Of a stretch of 64,000 nt of DNA, positions 41,701 to 50,060 are shown one piece after another. The stretch is taken from assembly GCF_003797775.2 (NCBI RefSeq), contig NZ_CP060725.1, positions 1,488,001 through 1,552,000 on the forward strand. The letters are read 5' to 3'. This DNA is from Sphingopyxis sp. OPL5. Lineage in GTDB: Bacteria; Pseudomonadota; Alphaproteobacteria; Sphingomonadales; Sphingomonadaceae. Under the pieces are notes generated by a model that saw only the letters and a list, made by a program, of their open reading frames with translations, searched no databases and was not told the DNA's origin. Made by a program: the position numbers and the translations under genes. The stretch's first letter is position 1; the number at the start of each line of letters is the position of its first letter.

Positions 41701-43512
41701 GTGCATCGCTTCTGTGGCATCATCGATCGTTCGGCGTCCGCCGCACCCTCCATCGCCGATAGCGCCGTGGTTCGGGCCGCGCTCGGGGCGGCCAGTGTCG
41801 CCAACAGCCTCGCTGCGGCAAGCTTCGCCGCGCTCGCGACCGCGAAACAGGCGCGATCCATCGACGCACTGCATATCGCCGACGACCTCATCGTCGTCGC
41901 CGACGCGCGGATCGACGGCCAGGCTGACCTGCGTGCCGCGCTCGCCGATCTCGCGCCGCCCGCCAATACCTCCGCCGCCGCGCTGATCGCTGCCGCCTGG
42001 CGCCGCTGGGGGGCCGACTGCCCGCTGTTCCTCTATGGCGATTACGCCTTCGTGCTGCACGATCGGGACAGCGGCACCAGCTTCGCCGCGCGCGACCATG
42101 TCGGCGCCCGCCCCTTTTTCTATGCGCTAACCGGCGACCGCCTCGCTTTTGCCAGCGACCCCGCCGCGCTGCTCGCGCTCCCCGGCGTGCCCGACGACCT
42201 CGACGAGGATTTCATCGCCTCCATCCTCATCCATCGCAAGTTCCAGCCAATGGATCGCAGCTTCCAGCGCGCGGTCCGCCGCCTCGAACCCGGCCACCGC
42301 CTGTTTCTGGTGGGCGGCGACGCGCGCCTCGACCGTTGGTGGAACCCCGAAAAGATCGCCGTCGACGACCGCGCCGACGACGCCGCGACCATCGCGCGCT
42401 ATCGCCAGTTCGTCGAGCAGGCGGTGACCGATCGCCTCGCGGGCGCCACCCGGTTCGCGGTGCATCTCAGCGGCGGGCTCGATAGTTCGCTCATCGCCGC
42501 GGTCGCGACACCCGAACTGCGCGCCCGCGGCCTCGCCGATCCGCCGGGGTACAGCTGGCATATCGTCGATCCCGACGCCGACCCCGACAGCGAACCCGGC
42601 TGGAGCGAAGCGATCCGCGCCCGCCTCGGCCTTCAGCTGTATGCCCCCACCCTCTCGACCGACGAGATGGCGGCGCTGTTCACGCAGGACTGGACCCGCG
42701 GCCCCGACATCCGCAATCTGCTCCACGAGGCAGCGATCCAGCGCGACGCCGCGGCGCGCGATGTCGAGGTCATCCTGTCGGGCTGGGGCGGCGACGAAGC
42801 CGCCTCGTACAATGGCCGCGGCTATCATCCCTGGCTCTTTGCCACCGGCCGCTGGGTGACGCTCTATCGCGACGCGGGCCGGCCCGGGGTCAGGGCGGGG
42901 CTGCGCACCATCTATCACGCCGCGCGCCGCACCGTGCGGACCTTTCACCCGCAGCTGCCGCTGCGCTGGCGCCCGTTCGCGGGGCACAGCCTGGCCGATC
43001 CCGCCTTCGTCCGCCGCGCCCGCCTGCTCCCCATGAAGGTGACGCGCGAGTTCGGCGTCCGCCGCACCCAGCATACGCTGCTCCGCTACAGCGCGACGAC
43101 GGGGCGGCTCGAGGACTGGGCGATCAGCGGCGCGACACGCGGTATCGACTATCGTTTCCCGCTGCTCGACCGCCGCCTGCTCGAGTTCATCTACAGCCTG
43201 CCGCCGCGCATGTTCCGTCGCGGCGCAATGCGGCGCTGGCTGATCAAGGAGGCCAGCGACGGCCTGCTCCCCGACGTCGTGCGCCTCAACAACAGCAAGA
43301 CCGAGCCGCTGCGCGTCGCCTGGATCGACAAGGCGCTCGGCGAAACCATGGTGCTGATCGGCGACCGCATCCTTGCGAGCGACACCCCGCCCGCCCGCGC
43401 GCGCTACATCGACATGGACCGGCTGCGCAAACGCGTCGAACACGCGCGCCGGACCCACTCGGGCCGCGACCCGGCGCTGCGCCTCGCGCTCCAGTTCCTC
43501 GACACCCCATGA
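41701..43512 (+). CDS. Lasso peptide cyclase C (asparagine synthetase-like)
   Basis: 603 residues from a GTG at 41701 with no clear ribosome-binding site. The N-terminal half is a class II glutaminase-like domain (about 1-200) beginning MHRFCGII; its Cys is at position 5, not position 2, so true glutaminase activity is unlikely. The synthetase half has the ATP pyrophosphatase loop SGGLDSS (257-263), GWGGDEAASYNGRG and YRFPLLDRRLLEFIYSLP. It would activate the Asp9 side chain as an adenylate and close the ring with the amine of Gly1. Its stop overlaps the next sulfotransferase gene (ATGA). Confidence 0.94.
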   Translation: MHRFCGIIDRSASAAPSIADSAVVRAALGAASVANSLAAASFAALATAKQARSIDALHIADDLIVVADARIDGQADLRAALADLAPPANTSAAALIAAAWRRWGADCPLFLYGDYAFVLHDRDSGTSFAARDHVGARPFFYALTGDRLAFASDPAALLALPGVPDDLDEDFIASILIHRKFQPMDRSFQRAVRRLEPGHRLFLVGGDARLDRWWNPEKIAVDDRADDAATIARYRQFVEQAVTDRLAGATRFAVHLSGGLDSSLIAAVATPELRARGLADPPGYSWHIVDPDADPDSEPGWSEAIRARLGLQLYAPTLSTDEMAALFTQDWTRGPDIRNLLHEAAIQRDAAARDVEVILSGWGGDEAASYNGRGYHPWLFATGRWVTLYRDAGRPGVRAGLRTIYHAARRTVRTFHPQLPLRWRPFAGHSLADPAFVRRARLLPMKVTREFGVRRTQHTLLRYSATTGRLEDWAISGATRGIDYRFPLLDRRLLEFIYSLPPRMFRRGAMRRWLIKEASDGLLPDVVRLNNSKTEPLRVAWIDKALGETMVLIGDRILASDTPPARARYIDMDRLRKRVEHARRTHSGRDPALRLALQFLDTP

Positions 43513-44141
43513 TCCTGTCGTTCAGCCGCCGCTTCGCCTTCGTCGCGATCCCGAAGACCGCCGGCCATGCGCTGCGCACCGCGCTGCGCCCGCTGCTCGC
43601 GGCGAACGACTGGGAACAATGCACCCTGTTCGACAAGCGCTATTTCCCCGTCGCGCCGCTCGCCGCGATCGGCCACGGTCACCTCGGCTATCGCGACGTC
43701 GCGCCCTTCCTGCTCCCCGGCCAGTGGGACGGCCTCACCAGCTTCGCCGTCGTCCGCTCGCCCTTCGACCGCTTCCTTTCCTATGCCCGCTTCGGCTGGC
43801 GGAACGGCGACGCGATGGTCCGCGACCCGCTCGGCACGATGAAGGCGGCGCTTACCGATCCCGCGCGCCGCGCGCATATCCTGCTCCGCCCGCAGCAGGA
43901 GTTCGTCTGCGACGACGCAGGCCGTGTCCGCACCACGCTGCTCCTCCGCCACGAAGACCTGGCGGCCGAGATGGCAAGGCTGTCGGCCGCCCTCGGCGCC
44001 CCGCTTCCGCCGCTCGAGGCGGTCAATGTCTCGCCCGATCGGGCGGGCGCCGCGCTCGACGCCGAACTCGCCGATCTCATCCGCCACTATTATGCCCGCG
44101 ACTTCGCGCTCTTCGGTTACGATCCGGCCGCCGCGCCATGA
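43509..44141 (+). CDS. Sulfotransferase 2 of the lasso cluster (Sulfotransfer_2 type)
   Basis: 210 residues. The PAPS-binding loop is AIPKTAGHALR (13-23), and SFAVVRSPFDRFLSYARFGWRNG near 80-100 is the 3'-phosphate block with RSP-F-R-SY as in Golgi carbohydrate sulfotransferases. This branch usually sulfates sugars. It is coupled by ATGA to both the cyclase gene before and the glycosyltransferase gene after it, which suggests action on a sugar added to the peptide, or on Tyr or Ser directly. Cytosolic in bacteria. Confidence 0.82.
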   Translation: MILSFSRRFAFVAIPKTAGHALRTALRPLLAANDWEQCTLFDKRYFPVAPLAAIGHGHLGYRDVAPFLLPGQWDGLTSFAVVRSPFDRFLSYARFGWRNGDAMVRDPLGTMKAALTDPARRAHILLRPQQEFVCDDAGRVRTTLLLRHEDLAAEMARLSAALGAPLPPLEAVNVSPDRAGAALDAELADLIRHYYARDFALFGYDPAAAP

Positions 44142-44983
44142 CCGCAACGACGCTCGTCACCGTCTCCTCGCCCGATTTCCGCATCGGCACCGAAGTGATG
44201 CTCGCGAGCTTCCTCGCGCATAATCGCTGGTTCACGGGCGACATTCTTGTCCTTCACAGCCGCCTGACCGGCGCCGACCAGGCCGCGCTCGCCGCGTCCT
44301 TCCCGCGCCTCCTCTGCCGCACGGCGAGCCCGCCCCTCGCCGACGCGATCAATACGCTCACCGTCGCGCACCCGCATCTCGCAGCGCGCCGCGACCGTTT
44401 CCTCAGCCTCGAAACCCTGCTCCTGCCGGCGACCGGCAGGCTGCTCTTCGCCGACAGCGACCTGCTGTTCCGCGGCGATATCGCGCCGCTGCTGGACAGC
44501 GACGCCGCGCTCGTCGCCTGCCCCGATGCCGCGATGCTGCGCGGCAATGTCCGCGACGCCGACTCTCTGGCCGAGGTCGCCGCCGGCGAAACCGCGTCCG
44601 CCAGCTTCAACGCCGGGCTGCTCGTCTACGACCCCGTCGCCGCCGGCCCCGGCGTCGCCGCCGCGCTCTGGCCGCTGCTCGATCCCGCCGGCTGGGCGCG
44701 CATCGCCTCGCAGCACACCGACCAGGCGGTGTGGAACCTGCTGCTGCGCGATCGTGTCGCACTCGCCGGCACCGCGTTCAACCTGATGATCGGCCACCGC
44801 GCCGCCAGCTTCGCGCACGAACCGGTGCCGCTCGCTGACGCCCGCGTCCTCCACTTCAACGGCGGTGCCAAGCCCTGGCGCCCCGACCGCCACGCCGACG
44901 CGATCGCGCGCGACCCCGACTATGCAACCGCTGTCCGCCTGTGGGCGGCGGCGCGCGCTGACTGGCTCAAGGGCAGGCCATGA
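44138..44983 (+). CDS. Glycosyltransferase, GT8-like
   Basis: 281 residues. A GT-A fold is shown by the N-terminal VSSPDFRIGTEVMLASFLAHN, the metal-binding DSD (106-108) in LLFADSDLLFRGDI, ASFNAGLLVYDP, DQAVWNLLLRD and the C-terminal HFNGGAKPW, all as in GT8 enzymes that retain anomeric configuration. Donor and acceptor are unknown. Overlap of four bases with sulfotransferase genes on both sides implies one translation unit. Glycosylation of the lasso peptide is the simplest reading; a role in a separate surface glycan is the alternative. Confidence 0.83.
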   Translation: MTATTLVTVSSPDFRIGTEVMLASFLAHNRWFTGDILVLHSRLTGADQAALAASFPRLLCRTASPPLADAINTLTVAHPHLAARRDRFLSLETLLLPATGRLLFADSDLLFRGDIAPLLDSDAALVACPDAAMLRGNVRDADSLAEVAAGETASASFNAGLLVYDPVAAGPGVAAALWPLLDPAGWARIASQHTDQAVWNLLLRDRVALAGTAFNLMIGHRAASFAHEPVPLADARVLHFNGGAKPWRPDRHADAIARDPDYATAVRLWAAARADWLKGRP

Positions 44984-45780
44984 TCGCCGGCGGCGAAGGC
45001 GCGATACAGCGTCCTCTCTTCCTGCTCGCCCCCAACAACAGCGGCTCGACCTTTCTAGCCGCCGCGCTTGGCCAATGCGCCCGCGCCTGGTCGCTGCCGC
45101 GCGAGGGTCAGCATGTGACGGGTTTCCACGGCCCCAGTTCGCGCGGCACCGGCACCCGCCTGCTGTGGGCGGCGACGCCGGCCTCGATCGCGACCTTCCG
45201 CGATGCCGCCGCCTATGACTGGGACCGCACCCGCCGCGCCTGGTATTTCCACGCCCGCGCCGCCGATGCCGATGCCGACACCCTAGTTATCGCCTCGCCG
45301 CCCTTCCTGCTCATCGCCGACCGCATCGCCGCCGCCTTTCCCGACGCCGCCTTCCTCATCATGGTCCGCAACCCCTATGCCGTCGCCGAAGGCATCGTCC
45401 GCCGCGGCGCCGACGCCGGCCCGGTGGCGCCCGGCGACAGCCTCGCGGCCACCGCCGCGCGCCACATCGTCGCCGCTCTCGCGGCGCAGGCCGCCAACCG
45501 CGCCGCACTCGGCGCGCGCACGACCTTCTTCACCTATGAGCAGATGTGCCGCACCCCCGCCGCCGTCGCGGCCCGCATCGCCGGCCTCGTCCCCGCCTTC
45601 GCCGACCTCGTGCTCGACCGCTCGCTTCCGGTGAAGGGCCGCTACAACGAAGTGCTGCGCGACATGAACGCCGATCAGATCGCCCGGCTCGGCCCGGCGC
45701 AACTGGCTGATCTCAATCGGGTCTTCGACGATCACCGCGACTTGCTGACCGGCTTCGGTTACGACAGGGTCGGCGCATGA
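44980..45780 (+). CDS. Sulfotransferase 3 of the lasso cluster
   Basis: 266 residues. The PAPS-binding loop is LLAPNNSGSTFLAAAL (15-30), with NNSGST in place of the commoner PKSGT-type loop, and FLIMVRNPYAVAEGIVRRG near 125-143 as 3'-phosphate block. A C-terminal helix pair ends the protein. It is distant in sequence from the other three sulfotransferases here, so it is not a recent duplicate. Coupled by ATGA overlap to the GT8-like gene upstream and to sulfotransferase 4 downstream. Acceptor unknown. Confidence 0.8.
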   Translation: MIAGGEGAIQRPLFLLAPNNSGSTFLAAALGQCARAWSLPREGQHVTGFHGPSSRGTGTRLLWAATPASIATFRDAAAYDWDRTRRAWYFHARAADADADTLVIASPPFLLIADRIAAAFPDAAFLIMVRNPYAVAEGIVRRGADAGPVAPGDSLAATAARHIVAALAAQAANRAALGARTTFFTYEQMCRTPAAVAARIAGLVPAFADLVLDRSLPVKGRYNEVLRDMNADQIARLGPAQLADLNRVFDDHRDLLTGFGYDRVGA

Positions 45781-46535
45781 CCGACACTCCGCGCCGCCCG
45801 CTGTGGATATTCCTCCACGTTCCCAAATGCGGGGGCACGACGCTGAAGGCGCATCTCGAACGCCATTTCGCCATGGACGAGCAGCTGGTCGAATTTTCCA
45901 ACTGGGGTCGCCGCTACCGCAAGGAACAGGGCCGGCCCGAATTCGAGGATCGCCCGGCCGAGGAGCGTACCCGCGCCGAAATCCTCGCGGGGCACCAGCT
46001 CGATTACGGCATCCACCGCCTCGTCCCCGGGCTGCGCGAGCCGCGCTATGTCACCGTCGTCCGCGACCCTGCCGAACGCTGCGTCTCGCTCTATAATTTC
46101 CGCTGGAGCCGCGGCCACGCCCCCGACGATTTCGACGATTGGTATATGAACTGGTACCGCCCCGAACAGTCGGACTATATGGTGCGCTTCTTCGCCCAGC
46201 GCCTCTATGGCGCCGACCTTCCCGCCGATCCCGAACAGCAGCTTGCGATGGCGCAGCGGCTGCTGGAGCTGTGCTGGTTCGCCACCACCACCGATCGCTG
46301 GAACGAGGGGCTCGACTTCCTGTCGGCCGCCATGGGCATCCCCGCCGACTGGAACCATTATCGCGCCGCCGGACGTTCGATCGAGCTCCCCGCCTCGCAC
46401 CCGTCGCAAGGCGAAGTGGTCGCGCGCCGCGTCACCCTCGACGAGGCGCTGCGCGCACGTATCCATGCCGACTCGCCCGGCGACGCCCGCCTCGTCGACT
46501 GGGTCCGCGCCCGACGGTGGCCGTTCGCCGATTGA
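45777..46535 (+). CDS. Sulfotransferase 4 of the lasso cluster (Sulfotransfer_2 type)
   Basis: 252 residues. FLHVPKCGGTTLKAHL (12-27) is the PAPS-binding loop of the carbohydrate sulfotransferase branch; YVTVVRDPAERCVSLYNF near 97-114 is the 3'-phosphate block. The C-terminal part holds a small helical region with DRWNEGLDFLSAAMGIP. It is the last of the genes joined by ATGA overlaps and ends 49 bases before the LacI-type gene. Acceptor unknown. Confidence 0.82.
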   Translation: MTDTPRRPLWIFLHVPKCGGTTLKAHLERHFAMDEQLVEFSNWGRRYRKEQGRPEFEDRPAEERTRAEILAGHQLDYGIHRLVPGLREPRYVTVVRDPAERCVSLYNFRWSRGHAPDDFDDWYMNWYRPEQSDYMVRFFAQRLYGADLPADPEQQLAMAQRLLELCWFATTTDRWNEGLDFLSAAMGIPADWNHYRAAGRSIELPASHPSQGEVVARRVTLDEALRARIHADSPGDARLVDWVRARRWPFAD

Positions 46536-46584
46536 CAGCGCCCGTCGCCCGCGCAACAGACGCGATCAAGGGGAGAATGGGATC

Positions 46585-47601
46585 GTGACCGCGAAAATGC
46601 TGCGCCCGACATCGTTCGACGTCGCCGAGCGCGCGGGCGTGTCGCAATCGACCGTCTCGCGCGCGCTGCGCGGCAGCCCCGGGGTCAATGCCGAAACCCG
46701 CGCCCGCGTCTCGGCGGCTGCACGCGAACTCGGCTATGTCGTCGACCGCCACGCCTCCAGCCTGCGCCTGAAAAGCAGCGAGACGATCGCGCTCGTCACC
46801 ATCTGCCGCCCCGGCGAAGACCGCAGCGCGATCAACCCTTTCTATTTCGCGCTGCTTGGCAGCATTGCCGAGGCGACGTCGGCACGGCGCTTCAACCTGC
46901 TCGTCAGCTTCCAGGAAAGCCCCGCCAATTTCCGCGCCGATTTCGTCGCCTCGGGGCTCGCCGATGCGATGATCGTCATCGGCACCACCAGCAACGACGC
47001 GGCGTGGGATTATTTCGGCGCCGCGCAGGCCTCGGGACTCGACTTCGTCTGCTGGGGCAGCCCGGGCGATCCCTTCCACTGGATGCGCAGCGACAATGAC
47101 GCCGGCGGGCGCCTTGCCGCCGAACATCTGATCGCGACCGGCCGCCGCCGCGCCGCTTTCATCGGCCCCGCCGATTCGGCACAGCGCCAGTTCGACGAAC
47201 GGCGCGAAGGCTTTTCCGCCGCACTCGCCGCGCATGCTATCGACCCGGTCGTCTGGGCGGCCGCGCCCGCCGCCGACCGCCATGCCCAAGGCGTCGCCGC
47301 CGCACATGCCTTGCTCGCCGCGCATCCCGACACCGACGCGATCTTCGCCGCCAGCGACATGCTCGCGCTCGGCGTGCTCCAGGGCCTCAAGGAAATCGGG
47401 CGCCGCGTGCCCGAGGATGTCGCGCTGATCGGCTTCGACGGCATCCGCGCCGGCACCCTCGCCGATCCCGCGCTCACCACGCTCGAACCCGATCTCGAGG
47501 CCGCCGGCGAGGCGCTCGTCGCGATGGCGCTCGAGGATGACGAGCATGTCCGCGACGGCACGCGCGTCCCGGTCCGCCTCGCGGTGCGCGGCAGCGCCTG
47601 A
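46585..47601 (+). CDS. LacI-family transcriptional regulator
   Basis: 338 residues from a GTG at 46585, which has AGGGGAGA at a good distance; the open frame extends upstream into the sulfotransferase gene. The helix-turn-helix is FDVAERAGVSQSTVSRALRGSPGVNAETRARV, followed by the hinge helix region VVDRHASSLRL and a periplasmic-binding-protein-like domain (IALVTICRPGED to IGFDGIRAGTLADPALTTLEP). Proteins of this type bind small sugars or nucleosides. It may control the lasso cluster or only neighbour it; no palindromic LacI-type operator was found in the 38341-38535 region by eye. Confidence 0.88.
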   Translation: MTAKMLRPTSFDVAERAGVSQSTVSRALRGSPGVNAETRARVSAAARELGYVVDRHASSLRLKSSETIALVTICRPGEDRSAINPFYFALLGSIAEATSARRFNLLVSFQESPANFRADFVASGLADAMIVIGTTSNDAAWDYFGAAQASGLDFVCWGSPGDPFHWMRSDNDAGGRLAAEHLIATGRRRAAFIGPADSAQRQFDERREGFSAALAAHAIDPVVWAAAPAADRHAQGVAAAHALLAAHPDTDAIFAASDMLALGVLQGLKEIGRRVPEDVALIGFDGIRAGTLADPALTTLEPDLEAAGEALVAMALEDDEHVRDGTRVPVRLAVRGSA

Positions 47602-47699
47602 CGGCGTCAACGGTTCACCGCTTCGTCACTTTCCCACTGCCCTCGTAACGGCTTATTATCCCTGATCTTGTTACGCTGCGTGCGAGAGGCAGTAAGCGT

Positions 47700-48881
47700 T
47701 TGTCGGGTCAGTTTTTCATTTCCCTGCTCAATCCGGGCATCGGCCTGTTGCTGGCGGGCGCCTTCCTGCTGCTCTGGCTCTACCGCCGCGAATATCGCTA
47801 CCTCCTCGCCGCCGCCGCCGGCCATGCGATCACCGCCGCCGCCTTCCTGATCCAAGATCTTGGCCCGGTGCTGCCGATGGAGTTGCAGCGGATTCCCGCC
47901 AATTTCGGCTATCTCCTCGCCGGTTGCCTGCTCGTCGGCGCGATCATCGCCCATTATCGCGTCGCCGTGCCGCGCCGCACGATGGCGGTCATCTGCACCG
48001 TGTCGATGGCCATCTTCCTCTGGTTCCTGCTCGTCGATCCCAGCATAGTCGGGCGCATCTATGCGATCAGCTTCGCGCTCGGACTGATCGCGCTGATGAT
48101 TCCCGTCTGCCTGCGCCGCTTGCCCAAACGGCACATCGTCGACCATATCTTCTTCTGGCTCGGCATCGTCTGGGCGCTCAACTACACGCTGCGACCGTTG
48201 CTCGTCCTCGGGGTCACCGGCGACATCGTCAATTATGTCGGCTTCCAGCAGTCGGTCTATTGGACCACCGTCCAGTTCACCCAAGCGATCTGCTCGGTGC
48301 TGTCGGCGATCACGCTGATGGTCGCGGTGGCGATCGACCTGATGGCCGAACTGCGCGAACAGGCCGACGGCGACCAGCTTTCGGGCCTGCTCAACCGGCG
48401 CGGGTTCGAGGCGGAGGCGGGCGCCGCGGTGCGCGCCTGCGCCGACCAGGGGCGGCCCGCCGCGCTGCTCATCGCCGACATCGACCATTTCAAGGCGGTC
48501 AACGACAATCACGGTCATGCCGCTGGCGATGCGATCATCGCCGCCTTCGGCGCCCATCTTCGCGCGGCCGGCCCTGCCGGGACGATCGCCGGCCGCATCG
48601 GCGGCGAGGAATTCGCCCTCTTGCTGCCCGGCAGCGGGATCGAGACGGCACGCGCGCTGGCCGAGGCGGTTCGCACCGGCATGACTATCGCGTGCCAGCC
48701 CTGCCTCCCCGGCGCGACGCCGCCGACGACAAGCATCGGGCTGGCGGTCGCCGTGCCCGGCGCCGGCCTGTCGCAGCTGATGCGCGACGCCGACCAGGCG
48801 CTCTACGAAGCCAAGCGCGCCGGACGCAATCGCGTCCGCGCCTTTACCCCGGCACCGGTTCGTATCGCCACCGCGTCCTGA
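47700..48881 (+). CDS. Membrane diguanylate cyclase (GGDEF)
   Basis: 393 residues from a TTG at 47700. Six or seven hydrophobic helices cover about residues 8-215. The GGDEF domain starts near QLSGLLNRRGFEAEA (about 225) with IADIDHFKAVNDNHGHAAGD and the active-site IGGEEF. The GGEEF variant is compatible with cyclic-di-GMP synthesis. No I-site RxxD is obvious before the active site. It sits on the inner membrane as a sensor of unknown input. A terminator-like hairpin lies downstream of the stop codon. Confidence 0.87.
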   Translation: MSGQFFISLLNPGIGLLLAGAFLLLWLYRREYRYLLAAAAGHAITAAAFLIQDLGPVLPMELQRIPANFGYLLAGCLLVGAIIAHYRVAVPRRTMAVICTVSMAIFLWFLLVDPSIVGRIYAISFALGLIALMIPVCLRRLPKRHIVDHIFFWLGIVWALNYTLRPLLVLGVTGDIVNYVGFQQSVYWTTVQFTQAICSVLSAITLMVAVAIDLMAELREQADGDQLSGLLNRRGFEAEAGAAVRACADQGRPAALLIADIDHFKAVNDNHGHAAGDAIIAAFGAHLRAAGPAGTIAGRIGGEEFALLLPGSGIETARALAEAVRTGMTIACQPCLPGATPPTTSIGLAVAVPGAGLSQLMRDADQALYEAKRAGRNRVRAFTPAPVRIATAS

Positions 48882-48932
48882 CACGGCGGGCATCCGCTTG
48901 GGCTTCACACCTATGGCACCGGCGGCGGCAAA

Positions 48933-48960
48933 GCCGCGCTTTCGCGGCGGGCAGTTTTTT
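48933..48960 (+). terminator. Probable rho-independent terminator after the GGDEF gene
   Basis: Stem GCCGCG (48933-48938) with CGCGGC (48943-48948), four-base CTTT loop, then GGGCAG and a run of six T (48955-48960). The six bases between stem and T-run make it imperfect. Confidence 0.55.
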
Positions 48961-48982
48961 GTGCGTTGCACACTAAACTAGC

Positions 48983-49006
48983 ATATACTAATATGACTTA
49001 GTATAT
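48983..49006. promoter_or_regulatory. AT-rich palindrome before the small secreted protein gene
   Basis: ATATACTAA and TTAGTATAT, nine perfectly complementary bases on each side of a six-base centre. It lies 18 bases before the ATG at 49025, within the expected promoter. MarR-type regulators bind such palindromes and a MarR gene is convergent with this gene, so it is a candidate operator; binding is inferred. Confidence 0.5.
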
Positions 49007-49024
49007 AGTCGAAAGGTCATTCCC

Positions 49025-49321
49025 ATGCGTATGTTCGTCACCATTGCGCTTCTCGCCGTCGCCACGCCCGCCCTCGCCGTCGAAACCGCTACGCCGCCGG
49101 CCGAAGCGACCACCGCGCTCGAACGCGCGCCGAAGGAAGGCGAAGTCCTGCGCGACACCAGCGCCCGCATCGTCGGCAAGGTCTACAAGGTTCAGGCGTC
49201 GGGCAACCTCCTCGCGATCGTCAACCGCGAGACCGTTCGCATCCCCGCGAGCACGCTCAGCATCGTCAACGGCAAGCTGGTCACGACGCTCAGCAAGTCG
49301 GAGGCGCTCAAGCAGAAATAA
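49025..49321 (+). CDS. Small secreted protein of unknown function
   Basis: 98 residues with a signal peptide (MRMFVTIALLAVATPALA). The mature 80 residues start with a Thr/Ala/Pro/Glu-rich stretch, then a compact region TSARIVGKVYKVQASGNLLAIVNRETVRIPASTLSIVNGKLVTTLSKSE that looks like a small beta fold with two similar strands pairs (VRIPASTLS, KLVTTLSKSE). Similar proteins are known from sphingomonads but have no assigned role. Probably periplasmic. Confidence 0.7.
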   Translation: MRMFVTIALLAVATPALAVETATPPAEATTALERAPKEGEVLRDTSARIVGKVYKVQASGNLLAIVNRETVRIPASTLSIVNGKLVTTLSKSEALKQK

Positions 49322-49354
49322 TCCGGACCTGCGTCGCCGGAAGGCTCTCCCCTC

Positions 49355-49825
49355 TCAACGCTGCTCCGGCTCGCAGGTCACGGCTTCGACCGCGTCGCCG
49401 CCCAAATTGGCGGTGATGCGGTCGAGCATCGCGTGGAGCAGCGCCTGCTCTTGCGTGTCGAAGCCTGCCAGCGCCGCGGCTTCCTCCGCAGCGCCGATCC
49501 GCGTCAATTCACCGATCAACGGTTCGATCGCGTGGGTCAGCCAGATGCGGTGCGCGCGCCGGTCCGCGGGATCGCGGCGTCGCTCGACCAGTCCCGCCTC
49601 GACCAGCTTGTCGATCGATCGGCCCACGGTCACCTCGCCGACCTCCAGCAGTTCTGCAACCTGCCGCTGCGTCGCGCCGGGGCGCCGCCGCACGCAGGCG
49701 ATCGTCTGCCACTGCGCGCGCGTCAGCCCCAACGGCTGGACACGCCGGTCGAAGCGCAGCCGCAGCATGCGCGACAGCTTCATCACCTTCATTCCCAGCG
49801 CCTTGTCGTCGTCGACCGCCTGCAC
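49355..49825 (-). CDS. MarR-family transcriptional regulator
   Basis: 156 residues from a GTG at 49825 chosen because AAGGAG stands five bases upstream; the frame is open to a TTG at 49879. The winged-helix core is LTRAQWQTIACVRRRPGATQRQVAELLEVGEVTVGRSIDKLVEAGLVERRRDPADRRAHRIWLT, with the DPADRR wing typical of MarR proteins, between dimerisation helices. It is convergent with the small secreted protein gene and divergent from the MHYT-GGDEF-EAL gene. Its target is unknown; the palindrome at 48983-49006 is a candidate. Confidence 0.88.
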   Translation of the reverse strand: MQAVDDDKALGMKVMKLSRMLRLRFDRRVQPLGLTRAQWQTIACVRRRPGATQRQVAELLEVGEVTVGRSIDKLVEAGLVERRRDPADRRAHRIWLTHAIEPLIGELTRIGAAEEAAALAGFDTQEQALLHAMLDRITANLGGDAVEAVTCEPEQR

Positions 49826-50060
49826 GCGCGCTCCTTCCCCCGATCGCGCGACTGTCGCCGACAAGGCAGCGAAGCGCAAGCGCTGAAGGCAGGAGGGGGT
49901 GCCCGTCGCGCGCGGGCAGGATGCCGCCCCGTCGCACCGATTCGCGGTACCCCTCAGTATTGAATCATTTATTTCTCAACCGGTTTCAGTATCTTCTCCA
50001 ATAATAATCCAATCTTTACGCCTGTCTGGTCTGATAAGCGCGGGGACCAGGGGGAATTTT

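Noticed and set aside
33647..46535. Reading the cluster as a non-lasso RiPP pathway because of the PqqD-like gene
   Set aside because: The B2 transglutaminase-like protease, asparagine synthetase-like cyclase and a precursor with Thr at -2 and Asp at ring position 9 together are specific to lasso peptides.
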